A stretch of 64,000 bases of DNA from Shimia sp049116215 (GTDB lineage: Bacteria > Pseudomonadota > Alphaproteobacteria > Rhodobacterales > Rhodobacteraceae): assembly GCF_049116215.1 (NCBI RefSeq), contig NZ_JAGDZB010000001.1, positions 496,001 to 560,000 of the forward strand. The letters run 5' to 3'. Below the pieces are notes generated by a model. That model was not told the origin of the DNA, searched no databases, and was given only the letters and a program-made list of their open reading frames with translations. Below, one piece after another: positions 35,377 through 44,014 of the stretch; the first letter of the stretch is position 1, and the number at the start of each line of letters is the position of its first letter. A program made the translations under genes and the position numbers.

Positions 35377-36420
35377 TTGAAGCCGCTCCGCCAGATACTT
35401 GGTGCCGCCAGCGGCTCTGACAAAATCATCGCCCTTGCTGAGGGCGATGATCCCCGCGTAGCTGAGGCTGCGCTCATGATCCGCAAAGAAAAGGTCGCCC
35501 GCGTCCTTTTGGTGGGCGACCCCGAAAAAATCGCAGAACATCTCGCCAGTCAGGGCACGACCCCAGAGGACGTTGCGGGCGACATCGAGATCCACGACCC
35601 CAACACGTCACCTCTGATTGACGAATTTCGCGACACATTGGTATCTTTGCGAACGCACAAAGGCATGACACTGGATAAAGCCGCCGCGCAGGTCCGTCAT
35701 CGCCTGACCTATGCGGCCCTTCTGGTGCAAACCGGCCGCGCCCACGGCACCGTCGGCGGAGCTGCCGAAACCACGTCCGACACAGTCCGCACCGCGCTCC
35801 AGATCATTGGACAAGCGCCAGATGCGGCGATGGTCTCTTCGTTCTTTTTTATGCTCTACTGCAAAGAGCACCACACCGTAAAAGGCGCGCATCTCTTTGC
35901 GGATTGCGGTCTTGTTGTGGACCCTGACGCAAATGAAATGGCCGAAATCGCTCGTGCCTCTGCCGCATCATACCGCGCGCTGACCGGCGAAACACCGCGC
36001 GTCGCGATGTTATCTTTCTCAACGGCTGGTAGCGCTGACCATCCCAAAGTGTCCAAGGTTGTGGCGGCAACGCATCTGGCCAAAGTCGCCGATCCTGATC
36101 TCATTATCGACGGAGAGCTTCAGTTCGACGCCGCCTTTGTGCCTGAGGTTGCTGCATCAAAGGCTGAAAAGTCTGCGCTTGGCGGCGCAGCCAACGTTTT
36201 TGTCTTCCCCAGCCTGAACGCCGGTAACTTGGGTTATAAAATCGCACAGCGTGTTGGTGGCGCAACCGCCATTGGTCCGGTCCTGCAAGGATTGGCAAAA
36301 CCTGCCAATGATCTGTCCCGCGGATGTTCCGCGGAAGATATCCTGCACATGGTTGCCGTCACGGTCGCCCAATCTGACGCATTGGATCAGGCCGAAAAGG
36401 CACCAGAGGGGGCCGCATGA
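35377..36420 (+). CDS. pta: Phosphate acetyltransferase (taurine pathway)
   Basis: 347 residues, single-domain PTA_PTB family. Turns the acetyl phosphate made by Xsc into acetyl-CoA. Seen: EGDDPRVAEAALMI, GTVGGAAETTSDTVRTAL, FFMLYCKEHHTVKGAHLFADCGLVVDP-type core and FVFPSLNAGNLGYKIAQRVGG. Starts with TTG 4 bp after the xsc stop, with GGAAG upstream, so it is translated with xsc. Ends 14 bp before the stop of a second, convergent pta paralogue. Confidence 0.92.
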   Translation: MKPLRQILGAASGSDKIIALAEGDDPRVAEAALMIRKEKVARVLLVGDPEKIAEHLASQGTTPEDVAGDIEIHDPNTSPLIDEFRDTLVSLRTHKGMTLDKAAAQVRHRLTYAALLVQTGRAHGTVGGAAETTSDTVRTALQIIGQAPDAAMVSSFFFMLYCKEHHTVKGAHLFADCGLVVDPDANEMAEIARASAASYRALTGETPRVAMLSFSTAGSADHPKVSKVVAATHLAKVADPDLIIDGELQFDAAFVPEVAASKAEKSALGGAANVFVFPSLNAGNLGYKIAQRVGGATAIGPVLQGLAKPANDLSRGCSAEDILHMVAVTVAQSDALDQAEKAPEGAA

Positions 36421-36434
36421 CCCCCGCCCTCAAA

Positions 36435-37286
36435 TCAGTCCAGCGCCAGCGTCACAATGGTCGCGGCCACAATATCCTGCGCGCTTGCACCACGACTGAG
36501 GTCGCAAACCGGTTTGCGGAACCCTTGCAGGATTGGCCCCAAGGCCTGCGCCCCGCCCAAGGCAACCGCCAATTTGTAGGCTATGTTGCCCGCATCCAAA
36601 TTCGGAAACACCAGCACATTTGCATCACCGGTTCCCGCGCCCTTACGCGCGGCCACATCGGGGATCAGCGCGGCGTCACCTTGCACCGGCCCCGTGAAAC
36701 CGCTCATCTCGGCCGCCTCGCGCACTTTGTCGACGCTGGCGCCCGCACCGCTGGTTCCGGTGGAAAACGACAACAACGCCACCCGCGCCTCGCCCAGCAA
36801 CGCCTCTCCGCTGCGGGCCGAGGCTGTGGCAATCGCCGCCAACCCTTCGGCATCAGGATCAATTGTCAAACCACAGTCAGCAAAGACCAACGACCCGCCA
36901 TCTGGGAAATTCATCAAGAAGAAGCTAGACGGCACGCTCACCCCATCGGCCAAGCCAATCGCCATGGATGCTGCTTCGATCACACGCCGTGTTGGCGCTT
37001 CAGCGCCAGCAGTCATCGCGTCCGCCTCACCTGCCGCAACCATCGCCGCCGCCCTATAAAGAGGCTTCTCCACAAGACGTCGGGCGATCCGCTCTTTCAT
37101 GCCGCGCGTCTCGATCAGCGCCTGCATGTAGCGGTCCGTGTTATCACCAAGCGCCACAGGCCGGCAAAGGCCATCCCGATCCAACGCCCGCATGGCTTCG
37201 GCTGTGCGCGGTTCTTTGTGTTCGGGGAACACAACCCGCGCGTTTTTCGCCGCCACTTTGGCCGACAGCGCATCCATAAACTTCAT
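36435..37286 (-). CDS. Second phosphate acetyltransferase paralogue (short)
   Basis: 283 residues, PTA_PTB family: MKFMDALSAKVAAKNARVV start, TAGAEAPTRRVIEAASMAIGL, VFADCGLTIDPDAEGLAAIA and VFPNLDAGNIAYKLAVALGG. It is some 40-60 residues shorter than usual, the lost part lying in the first third (after RPVALGDNTDRY). The ATG at 37286 has GGAGG inside a GTATAC repeat. Divergent from the citrate synthase gene and convergent with pta. Could be a functional short phosphotransacetylase, a phosphotransbutyrylase-like enzyme, or partly degraded. Confidence 0.8.
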   Translation of the reverse strand: MKFMDALSAKVAAKNARVVFPEHKEPRTAEAMRALDRDGLCRPVALGDNTDRYMQALIETRGMKERIARRLVEKPLYRAAAMVAAGEADAMTAGAEAPTRRVIEAASMAIGLADGVSVPSSFFLMNFPDGGSLVFADCGLTIDPDAEGLAAIATASARSGEALLGEARVALLSFSTGTSGAGASVDKVREAAEMSGFTGPVQGDAALIPDVAARKGAGTGDANVLVFPNLDAGNIAYKLAVALGGAQALGPILQGFRKPVCDLSRGASAQDIVAATIVTLALD

Positions 37287-37302
37287 GTATACCTCCGTAT
37301 AC
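37287..37302. promoter_or_regulatory. GTATAC-CTCC-GTATAC repeat in a 32-bp divergent gap
   Basis: Two GTATAC hexamers separated by CTCC fill half of the 32 bp between the start codons of the second pta (37286) and the citrate synthase gene (37319). The minus-strand GGAGG inside it is the ribosome site of pta. An operator here would affect translation and transcription of both genes. Confidence 0.5.
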
Positions 37303-37318
37303 GCAACAGGAGCCATCC

Positions 37319-38455
37319 GTGACCGAAAACGTCAAGATCAACCGCGGCCTCAAGGGCATTTATTTTGAGCGCTCTGGCGTCTCCCACATCGATGGCGCCA
37401 AAGGCGAGCTGTCCTATCGCGGCTATTCCATCCACGATCTCTCCACCCAGTCCACCTTTGAAGAAGTCTGCTACCTACTGATCCACGGCGAACTGCCCTC
37501 CGAAGCGGAACTGGCTGCGTTTGATGCCGATCTCAAGACCGCCCGCGAGCTGCCGGAACAGATCTACGACATCATCCGCGCCACCAAAGACGGCCATCCG
37601 ATGGACGTGTTGCGCACCGCCGTCTCCGCCCTCGCCGCGCTGGAAGCGGACAGTCAGAAAACCGGCCCCGAAGCCTTCCTCTCCAACGGTCTACGCCTGA
37701 CCTCTCAGGTGCCAATGATCATCGCCGCGCATGAAAACATCCGCAATGGACGCGACCCGGTGCCAGCTGACAAAACCCTCAGCCACGCCGCCAACTGGCT
37801 CTGGATGTTGAAAGGTGAAAAGCCGTCCGAGGACGCCGCCAAACTGGCCGATGTCGACTTCATCCTGCACGCCGAGCACGGCGCCAACGCCAGCTCTTTT
37901 GCCGCCCGCGTCACCATCGGCACCGACACCAACCTGCACGGCGGCATCGTGACCGCGCTCTCCACGCTCGCAGGCCCCGCCCACGGTGGCGCAGCCGAAG
38001 ACGTGATGAAAATGGTGCAAGAAATCGGCACGCCGGACAACGCCGCCGCCTACGTTAAAGCCAAACGCAAAAACCGCGAGGCCGTGACCGGCTTTGGCCA
38101 CCGCGTCTACCGCGCCGAAGACCCCCGCGCGCGCCACATGCGCGACGGCGTGAAAAAACTCGGTGAAGAAATGGGCGCACCAGAATGGTATGAAATCCTG
38201 CAAGGCGTGGTCGAGGCGATGAAGCCGTACGCCCGCCATGGCCTCAACGTGAACGTCGATTTCTATTCCGGCGTGATTTACCAGCTGCACGGCATCCCGA
38301 TGGACCTCTACGTGCCAATCTTCGCCATTGGCCGTATGCCGGGCTGGATCATCCAGTGCATTGACCAACAGGAAAGCAACATCCTCATCCGTCCTCTGAC
38401 GCTCTATAACGGCCCCGATATGCGCACTTACACCCCAATGAAAGGGCGTTCATGA
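37319..38455 (+). CDS. Citrate/2-methylcitrate synthase family enzyme
   Basis: 378 residues, the short (type II) citrate synthase form. Condenses acetyl-CoA or propionyl-CoA with oxaloacetate. Catalytic histidines in HAEHGANASSF and TLAGPAHGGAAED, substrate block GFGHRVYRAEDPRA, and the Asp in VNVDFYSGVIYQLHGIP. GTG start preceded by AGGAG. Its stop overlaps the next start (ATGA). Placement after the taurine genes suggests use of the acetyl-CoA they form, but the main citrate synthase of the cell is probably elsewhere, so methylcitrate or accessory citrate synthesis is possible. Confidence 0.85.
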   Translation: MTENVKINRGLKGIYFERSGVSHIDGAKGELSYRGYSIHDLSTQSTFEEVCYLLIHGELPSEAELAAFDADLKTARELPEQIYDIIRATKDGHPMDVLRTAVSALAALEADSQKTGPEAFLSNGLRLTSQVPMIIAAHENIRNGRDPVPADKTLSHAANWLWMLKGEKPSEDAAKLADVDFILHAEHGANASSFAARVTIGTDTNLHGGIVTALSTLAGPAHGGAAEDVMKMVQEIGTPDNAAAYVKAKRKNREAVTGFGHRVYRAEDPRARHMRDGVKKLGEEMGAPEWYEILQGVVEAMKPYARHGLNVNVDFYSGVIYQLHGIPMDLYVPIFAIGRMPGWIIQCIDQQESNILIRPLTLYNGPDMRTYTPMKGRS

Positions 38456-39207
38456 TCGACGCCCTGGCTCTGCCAACAGATCACTTTCTCTGGCTCACCC
38501 TGATTTGCTTTGTCGCCGGTATGGTGCGCGGATTCTCAGGCTTTGCCCTGTCGGCGGTGGTGATGGCTGTGGGCGTGATTTTCCTACCGCCCATCGCTCT
38601 GATCCCGATCCTGTGGTTTCAGGAAATGACCGCCTCGCTCCTGATGGTGCGCGGCGGCTGGAAAGAGGCCAATCACCGCACAGTGCGCGGACTGGTGATT
38701 GGCTCTGCCATCGGCCTGCCTATTGGACTGGCGCTCACCCTATCCTTGCCGGTTGAAACATCAAAACTCGTCGCTCTCAGCGTGATTGTTATCCTCGCAG
38801 CGACCCAGCTCACCAAACTGCGCCTGCCTTTCCTCGCCTCTCGCCCCGGTCTTTGGGGGTCAGGCGTCCTGGCCGGCATCGTGACCGGCCTTGCCCACGT
38901 CGGCGGCATGGTGGTGGCCCTCTACGTATTGGCCTCCAACGCCCCGGCCCGCGAAATGCGCGCTTCGCTGGTGCTCTACCTCTTTGTCTCCTCAATGGTC
39001 TCGCTGATCACACATCTATTGTTTGGCGTCATGACCAGCCAATCTGCCCTGCAAGGCCTGGCCCTCGCCCCCGCCTCAGCCCTTGGCGTGATCGCAGGGA
39101 AAGCCCTCTTCCGCCCCAATTGGGAGCCTTATTACAAACCGTTTTGCCTGTGCCTGCTGATTGGGCTCGCCACCCTTGGCATCCTGCGACAAGGGATTGG
39201 CGCATGA
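38452..39207 (+). CDS. tauE: TauE/SafE-family (TSUP) membrane exporter
   Basis: 251 residues with about seven or eight membrane segments and the TSUP signatures MVRGFSGFALSAVVMAVG near the start and GIVTGLAHVGGMVVALYVLAS in the second half. The family includes proposed sulfite and sulfoacetate exporters in taurine-degrading bacteria; sulfite export is therefore the likely role. Overlaps the upstream stop and the next small frame by 4 bp each (ATGA), so translation is coupled. Confidence 0.85.
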   Translation: MIDALALPTDHFLWLTLICFVAGMVRGFSGFALSAVVMAVGVIFLPPIALIPILWFQEMTASLLMVRGGWKEANHRTVRGLVIGSAIGLPIGLALTLSLPVETSKLVALSVIVILAATQLTKLRLPFLASRPGLWGSGVLAGIVTGLAHVGGMVVALYVLASNAPAREMRASLVLYLFVSSMVSLITHLLFGVMTSQSALQGLALAPASALGVIAGKALFRPNWEPYYKPFCLCLLIGLATLGILRQGIGA

Positions 39208-39302
39208 TTGATCACGCTGACTTTGCGGCACGCACCCAACGCGTCCTTGACCTAAACACACAATCTGCGACAGCTTCTGCAAAGAAGGATTTCCGCGCGT
39301 GA
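39204..39302 (+). CDS. Possible 32-residue protein between two exporters
   Basis: ATG at 39204 overlaps the tauE stop (ATGA) and its own stop overlaps the GTG start of the YeiH-like gene (GTGA). The peptide reads MIDHADFAARTQRVLDLNT then QSATASAKKDFRA; it is soluble. The exact fit between two coupled genes favours real translation, perhaps mainly to carry ribosomes to the next start. No known family. Confidence 0.45.
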   Translation: MIDHADFAARTQRVLDLNTQSATASAKKDFRA

Positions 39303-40351
39303 CCCAAGCAGACAGAACAAGCTCCCAAACCGGCCTCCTTACGCAGATCAAACTGCGCCTACGAGCGGATTTCGCCCGTTACTTCCCAGGCGTGGCCGTC
39401 GCCGTCACGGTTGCCGCCACCGCGCAGCTTTTGTCCGAGCACCACGGCGCACCAGCCATGCTGCTTGCGCTCCTGTTTGGCATTGCGCTGAATTTCCTGG
39501 GGGAGGAAGGCCGCACCGTTGAGGGCGTCGGATTTGCCGCCAAAACAGTCCTGCGTCTGGGCGTAGCGCTGCTCGGCGCCCGCATTTCCGCCATGATGGT
39601 CATGGAGCTGGGCTGGCAGCTGTTCCTGTTGATCATCCTTGGCGTGGTTGCCACCATTCTCTTTGGTCTCCTGATCGCCCCATTGTTTGGCCACAAGTGG
39701 CGCTTTTCCACCCTCACCGCCAGCTCGGTCGCAATTTGTGGCGCCTCTGCTGCTATGGCCATCGCCGCCATATTGCCCAAAGACGCCCGCTCTGAAGAGC
39801 GGCTGCTCTTCACCGTCATGGGCGTCACGGTTATGTCCACCATTGCCATGATCGCCTACCCGCCGCTGGTAGATATCTTCGGGCTCAACGATCAAATGGC
39901 AGGTGTGTTCCTCGGCGGCACCATCCATGATGTGGCCCAGGTTGCTGGCGCCGGTTTCTCCATCAGCCAGGAAGCAGGCGACACCGCCGTACTGGTCAAG
40001 CTGATCCGTGTTGCTATGCTGGCCCCGGTGGTTCTGATCACCTCAATGCTAATCCGCACCTTTGCCGAAGCCCCCACATCCGGCGAGCGCCCGCCAGTCT
40101 TGCCCGGCTTTGTGGTCGGCTTCCTCGCCCTCGCGGCACTCAATTCGCTTGGTTTCATTCCAGCCTTCCTGTCCGATCTGCTTGGTGAAACCTCCCGCTA
40201 CCTCTTGCTCACTGCTGTCGCGGCTGTGGGCATGAAAACCAACCTCAAACAGGTGCTCGGCGTCGGCGGCGCAGCCATTGCGCTCATCTTTGTCGAAACC
40301 CTCTTCATCGCAGGCTTCATTCTCGCGGGGATTTACTTGCTCACCGGATAA
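39299..40351 (+). CDS. YeiH-family putative sulfate/sulfite exporter
   Basis: 350 residues, about ten membrane segments, conserved-hypothetical-698 (YeiH/UPF0324) family: MLLALLFGIALNFLGEEGRT, KTVLRLGVALLGARIS, SSVAICGASAAMAIAAILP and FLGGTIHDVAQVAGAGFSIS. Family members occur with taurine or sulfonate genes and are named putative sulfate exporters; transport has not been firmly shown as far as I know. GTG start overlaps the small frame. SoeA follows after 20 bp, so all are probably one transcript. Confidence 0.85.
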   Translation: MTQADRTSSQTGLLTQIKLRLRADFARYFPGVAVAVTVAATAQLLSEHHGAPAMLLALLFGIALNFLGEEGRTVEGVGFAAKTVLRLGVALLGARISAMMVMELGWQLFLLIILGVVATILFGLLIAPLFGHKWRFSTLTASSVAICGASAAMAIAAILPKDARSEERLLFTVMGVTVMSTIAMIAYPPLVDIFGLNDQMAGVFLGGTIHDVAQVAGAGFSISQEAGDTAVLVKLIRVAMLAPVVLITSMLIRTFAEAPTSGERPPVLPGFVVGFLALAALNSLGFIPAFLSDLLGETSRYLLLTAVAAVGMKTNLKQVLGVGGAAIALIFVETLFIAGFILAGIYLLTG

Positions 40352-40371
40352 ACGCGCCCAAGGGAGGCCAG

Positions 40372-43182
40372 ATGACGTTCCAGCAACCCGACCTCAACAC
40401 CAGTCCAAAAGTCTCTGACGAGATCCGTCAGACGACCTGTTACATGTGCGCCTGCCGCTGCGGCATCAACGTGCACATGAAAGACGGCAAGGTTGCCTAT
40501 ATCGAAGGCAATCGCGACCACCCTGTGAACAAAGGTGTGCTCTGCGCCAAAGGCTCCGCTGGCATCATGCAGGTCAACGCGCCATCGCGCCTGAAAAAGC
40601 CCCTCAAACGTGTGGGGCCACGTGGCTCCGGCGAGTATGAGGAAATCAGCTGGGAAGAGGCCATGAGCACCGCCGTGGGCTGGCTCACCGAGCTGCATGA
40701 AACGGCCCCCCATAAACTCGCCTTCTTCACCGGCCGTGACCAATCCCAAAGCTTCACAAGCTTCTGGGCACAACACTTCGGCACCCCCAACTACGCGGCC
40801 CACGGCGGCTTCTGCTCGGTGAACATGGCTGCTGCGGGCATCTACACCATGGGCGGGGCGTTCTGGGAGTTTGGCCAACCGGATTGGGATCACACCAAAC
40901 TCTTCATGATCTTTGGCGTGGCAGAAGACCATGACAGCAACCCAATCAAAGCGGGCATTGGCAAAATCAAGGCCAATGGTGCGAAAGTCATCGGCGTGAA
41001 CCCAGTGCGCTCCGGCTACAACGCTGTGGCGGATGAATGGGTTGGCATCACCCCGGGCACCGACGGGCTGTTCATTCTCGCGTTGATCCACGAGCTGATG
41101 AAAGCCGGCAAGATCGACCTGCATTACCTCGCGCAATATACCAATGCCGCTGTGCTGGTGGACGCCGAAACCGGCCTTCTGATGCGCGACGCGGATGGCA
41201 AACAACTGGTCATAGACCGCACCACCGGCAAACCGACACCGTTTGACCAAAAAGGCGTGCGCCCCGATCTCTCGGCCACCTACCGCCAGGCCGGTGTCAC
41301 CCATCGTACAGTGATGCACCTGATGGCCGAGAAGTATCTCGACCCGCAATACGCGCCAGAAAACGTGGCCGAGAAAACCGGCATCTCCGCCCAAAAGATC
41401 AAAACCATTGCCGCCGAACTGGCACGTGTCGCCTTTGACGAGGCCTTTGAGCTGGAGCAGGAGTGGACCGACTTCCGTGGCGAAACCCACAAAACCATGA
41501 CGGGCCGCCCGGTCAGCTTCCACGCCATGCGCGGCATCTCTGCGCATTCCAACGGCTTCCAGACCTGCCGCGCCCTGCACGTGTTGCAAATCCTCTTGGG
41601 CACAGTCGAAGTCCCCGGCGGCTTCCGCTTTAAGCCGCCCTATCCAAAGCCAGTTGAGGCGCACCCAACGCCCCACGGCTACGGCCGCCCCGGCAAGCCA
41701 CTCGCGGGCCCACACCTCGGCTTCCCGCGTGGGCCCGAAGACCTGCAAATCAACGAAGACGGCTCCGCCTGTCGCATCGACAAGGCCTTCACATGGGAGA
41801 ACCCCATGTCGGTACACGGCCTGATGCATATGGTCATTTCCAACGCCCACGCGCAGGACCCCTACCCGATCGACACGCTGTTCATGTACATGGCCAACAT
41901 GTCGTGGAACTCTTCGATGAACACCTCCGGCGTGATCAAGATGCTGACCGACCGCAATGACGACGGCGGCTATCGCATCCCACGCATCATCTACTCCGAT
42001 GCTTACAGCTCCGAAATGGTCGCCTATGCCGACCTGATCCTGCCCGACACCACATATCTGGAGCGCCACGATTGCATCTCGCTTCTGGACCGCCCAATCT
42101 GCGAAGCAGACGGCGCGGCAGACGCGATCCGCTGGCCTGTGGTTGAGCCAGATCGCGACGTGCGCGGCTTCCAATCGGTGCTAATCGAACTTGGCGCTCG
42201 CATCGGCCTGCCACACTTCCTCAATGAAGACGGCACACAAAAGTGGAAGGACTACGCCGACTACATCGTGAACCATGAACGCCGCCCCGGCGTTGGCCCT
42301 TTGGCAGGCTTCCGCGGTGACGACGGTGATCAATTTGGCCGCGGTACAGTGAACCCTGAGCAGCTCGACAAATACATTGAAAACGGTGGCTTTGCGATTG
42401 AACACGTGCCAGACGCCGCGCGCTATATGAAACCCTGGAACCAAGACTATCAGGATTGGGCGGTAAAAATCGGCCTGTTTGACGCCCCCCAACCTTACCT
42501 GTTCCAGCTCTACGTAGAACCCATGCGCAAATTCCAACGCGCGGCCGAAGGCCAGGGCGACATCCAACCGCCAGATCACATGCGCGACCGCCTCAAGGAG
42601 GTCATGGACCCGCTGCCGATCTGGTACGCCCCGCTGGAAGACAGCTGTGCCGATCCGGACGAGTTTGACGTGCACGCCCTCACCCAACGCCCAATGGCGA
42701 TGTATCACAGTTGGGGCACCCAAAACGCCTGGCTACGCCAATTGCATGGTGAGAACCCCCTCTACCTACCGACCAAGCTCTGGCAGAAACACGGCTTCAC
42801 TGAGGGCGACTGGGCGCGTGTGACCTCGGTGCATGGCGAAATCACCGTGCCTGTGGCCCATCAGGCGGCGCTCAACGAAAACACCGTCTGGACCTGGAAC
42901 GCCATTGGCAAACGCAAAGGTGCCTGGGCGCTATCCGAGGATGCGCCGGAGGCCAACAAGGGTTTCCTGCTCAACCACCTGATCCATGAACTGCTGCCCC
43001 CCAAAGGCGACGGCTTGCGATGGGCCAACTCGGACCCGATTACCGGCCAAGCTGCGTGGTTCGATTTGCGTGTGAAGATTGAAAAGGCCGAGGCCCAATG
43101 CGAAAGCCAACCGGCCCTTGATCCCATCAAATCACCGGTCCCCCAAGGCCCGGACCATTTGGAATGGAAGGTGGGTAAATGA
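40372..43182 (+). CDS. soeA: Sulfite dehydrogenase, molybdopterin subunit (SoeA)
   Basis: 936 residues, DMSO-reductase family with bis-MGD. Residues 23-58 carry the N-terminal [4Fe-4S] ligands (C23, C26, C30, C58 in CYMCACRCG ... GVLCAKG). Then the molybdopterin blocks FFTGRDQSQSFTSFWAQHFG, IGVNPVRSGYNAVADEW, and a C-terminal dinucleotide-binding domain with YLPTKLWQKHGFTEGDW. No Tat signal, which fits the cytoplasmic location known for SoeA. With soeB and soeC it should oxidise sulfite to sulfate and pass electrons to the quinone pool. AAGGGAGG lies before the ATG. Confidence 0.92.
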   Translation: MTFQQPDLNTSPKVSDEIRQTTCYMCACRCGINVHMKDGKVAYIEGNRDHPVNKGVLCAKGSAGIMQVNAPSRLKKPLKRVGPRGSGEYEEISWEEAMSTAVGWLTELHETAPHKLAFFTGRDQSQSFTSFWAQHFGTPNYAAHGGFCSVNMAAAGIYTMGGAFWEFGQPDWDHTKLFMIFGVAEDHDSNPIKAGIGKIKANGAKVIGVNPVRSGYNAVADEWVGITPGTDGLFILALIHELMKAGKIDLHYLAQYTNAAVLVDAETGLLMRDADGKQLVIDRTTGKPTPFDQKGVRPDLSATYRQAGVTHRTVMHLMAEKYLDPQYAPENVAEKTGISAQKIKTIAAELARVAFDEAFELEQEWTDFRGETHKTMTGRPVSFHAMRGISAHSNGFQTCRALHVLQILLGTVEVPGGFRFKPPYPKPVEAHPTPHGYGRPGKPLAGPHLGFPRGPEDLQINEDGSACRIDKAFTWENPMSVHGLMHMVISNAHAQDPYPIDTLFMYMANMSWNSSMNTSGVIKMLTDRNDDGGYRIPRIIYSDAYSSEMVAYADLILPDTTYLERHDCISLLDRPICEADGAADAIRWPVVEPDRDVRGFQSVLIELGARIGLPHFLNEDGTQKWKDYADYIVNHERRPGVGPLAGFRGDDGDQFGRGTVNPEQLDKYIENGGFAIEHVPDAARYMKPWNQDYQDWAVKIGLFDAPQPYLFQLYVEPMRKFQRAAEGQGDIQPPDHMRDRLKEVMDPLPIWYAPLEDSCADPDEFDVHALTQRPMAMYHSWGTQNAWLRQLHGENPLYLPTKLWQKHGFTEGDWARVTSVHGEITVPVAHQAALNENTVWTWNAIGKRKGAWALSEDAPEANKGFLLNHLIHELLPPKGDGLRWANSDPITGQAAWFDLRVKIEKAEAQCESQPALDPIKSPVPQGPDHLEWKVGK

Positions 43183-43203
43183 GACATCAAAGCCTCAAAA
43201 TAC

Positions 43204-43247
43204 GCACCTCCGCGATACAGTCGCAATACCGACGCAATACCGACGGG
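43204..43247 (+). repeat. Dispersed 44-bp intergenic repeat, copy 2
   Basis: Occupies most of the 70-bp gap between soeA and soeB. Matches the copy at 10310-10353 at 38 of 44 positions, including GCACCTCCGC, ACAGTCGC and both ATACCGACG units. It ends 5 bp before the soeB ATG and so leaves only a weak ribosome site (GGGG). Confidence 0.7.
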
Positions 43248-43252
43248 GCAAA

Positions 43253-44014
43253 ATGACCGATTTACCTACCAAAACCGACCGCACCCTCGGCCTTGTGATT
43301 GATCTGGACACCTGCGTCGGCTGCCACGCCTGCGTGATCTCCTGCAAAGGCTGGAACACCGAAAACTACGGCGCGCCGCTGAGTGACCAGCGCCCCTACG
43401 GCGCCGAGCCGATGGGGACCTTCCTGAACCGCGTACACAGCTATGAAGTCCAGCCAGAGCAGGGCAGCGCGCAAACCGTACACTTCCCAAAGTCTTGTTT
43501 GCATTGCGAAAATGCCCCCTGCGTAACCGTTTGTCCAACTGGCGCGAGTTACAAGCGCGTCGAGGACGGCATTGTGTTGGTCAACGAAGACCACTGCATC
43601 GGCTGCGGCCTCTGCGCCTGGGCCTGCCCTTACGGCGCTCGCGAGCTGGACCAAGCAGAAGGCGTGATGAAAAAATGCACCCTCTGCGTAGACCGCATCT
43701 ACAACGAAAACCTGCCGGAAGAGGATCAAATCCCCTCCTGCGTCCGCACCTGCCCCGCCGGCGCCAGACACTTTGGCGACCTCTCAGATCCAAACTCTGA
43801 TGTCAGCCAACTTGTTGAATCCAGAGGCGGATTTGACCTCATGCCGGAAATGGGCACTTTACCAGTGAACAAATATCTGCCACCGCGCCTCAAAGATTCC
43901 TGGGACGACCAAAGCCTTTTGGCCCCGCTTCTGGAGCCCGTCGCCGAAGAACCCCAAGGCTTCCTTGGCTGGCTCGATAAAGCCCTCGACAAACTGCCCG
44001 GAGGGACCGCCTGA
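43253..44014 (+). CDS. soeB: Sulfite dehydrogenase, iron-sulfur subunit (SoeB)
   Basis: 253 residues, DmsB/NrfC-type ferredoxin with four cysteine groups: CVGCHACVISCKGWN, CLHCENAPCVTVCPTG, CIGCGLCAWACPYGARELD and CTLCVDRIYN plus CVRTCPAG. Carries electrons from the SoeA molybdenum site to SoeC. The stop overlaps the soeC ATG by one base (TGATG). The gap before it is filled by a dispersed repeat. Confidence 0.92.
   Translation: MTDLPTKTDRTLGLVIDLDTCVGCHACVISCKGWNTENYGAPLSDQRPYGAEPMGTFLNRVHSYEVQPEQGSAQTVHFPKSCLHCENAPCVTVCPTGASYKRVEDGIVLVNEDHCIGCGLCAWACPYGARELDQAEGVMKKCTLCVDRIYNENLPEEDQIPSCVRTCPAGARHFGDLSDPNSDVSQLVESRGGFDLMPEMGTLPVNKYLPPRLKDSWDDQSLLAPLLEPVAEEPQGFLGWLDKALDKLPGGTA

Noticed and set aside
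40333..42174. 613-codon open frame antisense to soeA
   Set aside because: It lies fully opposite a gene with all SoeA motifs; the composition (many His, Gly, Val, Ala) is what the complement of a G+C-rich gene gives. No domain recognised.
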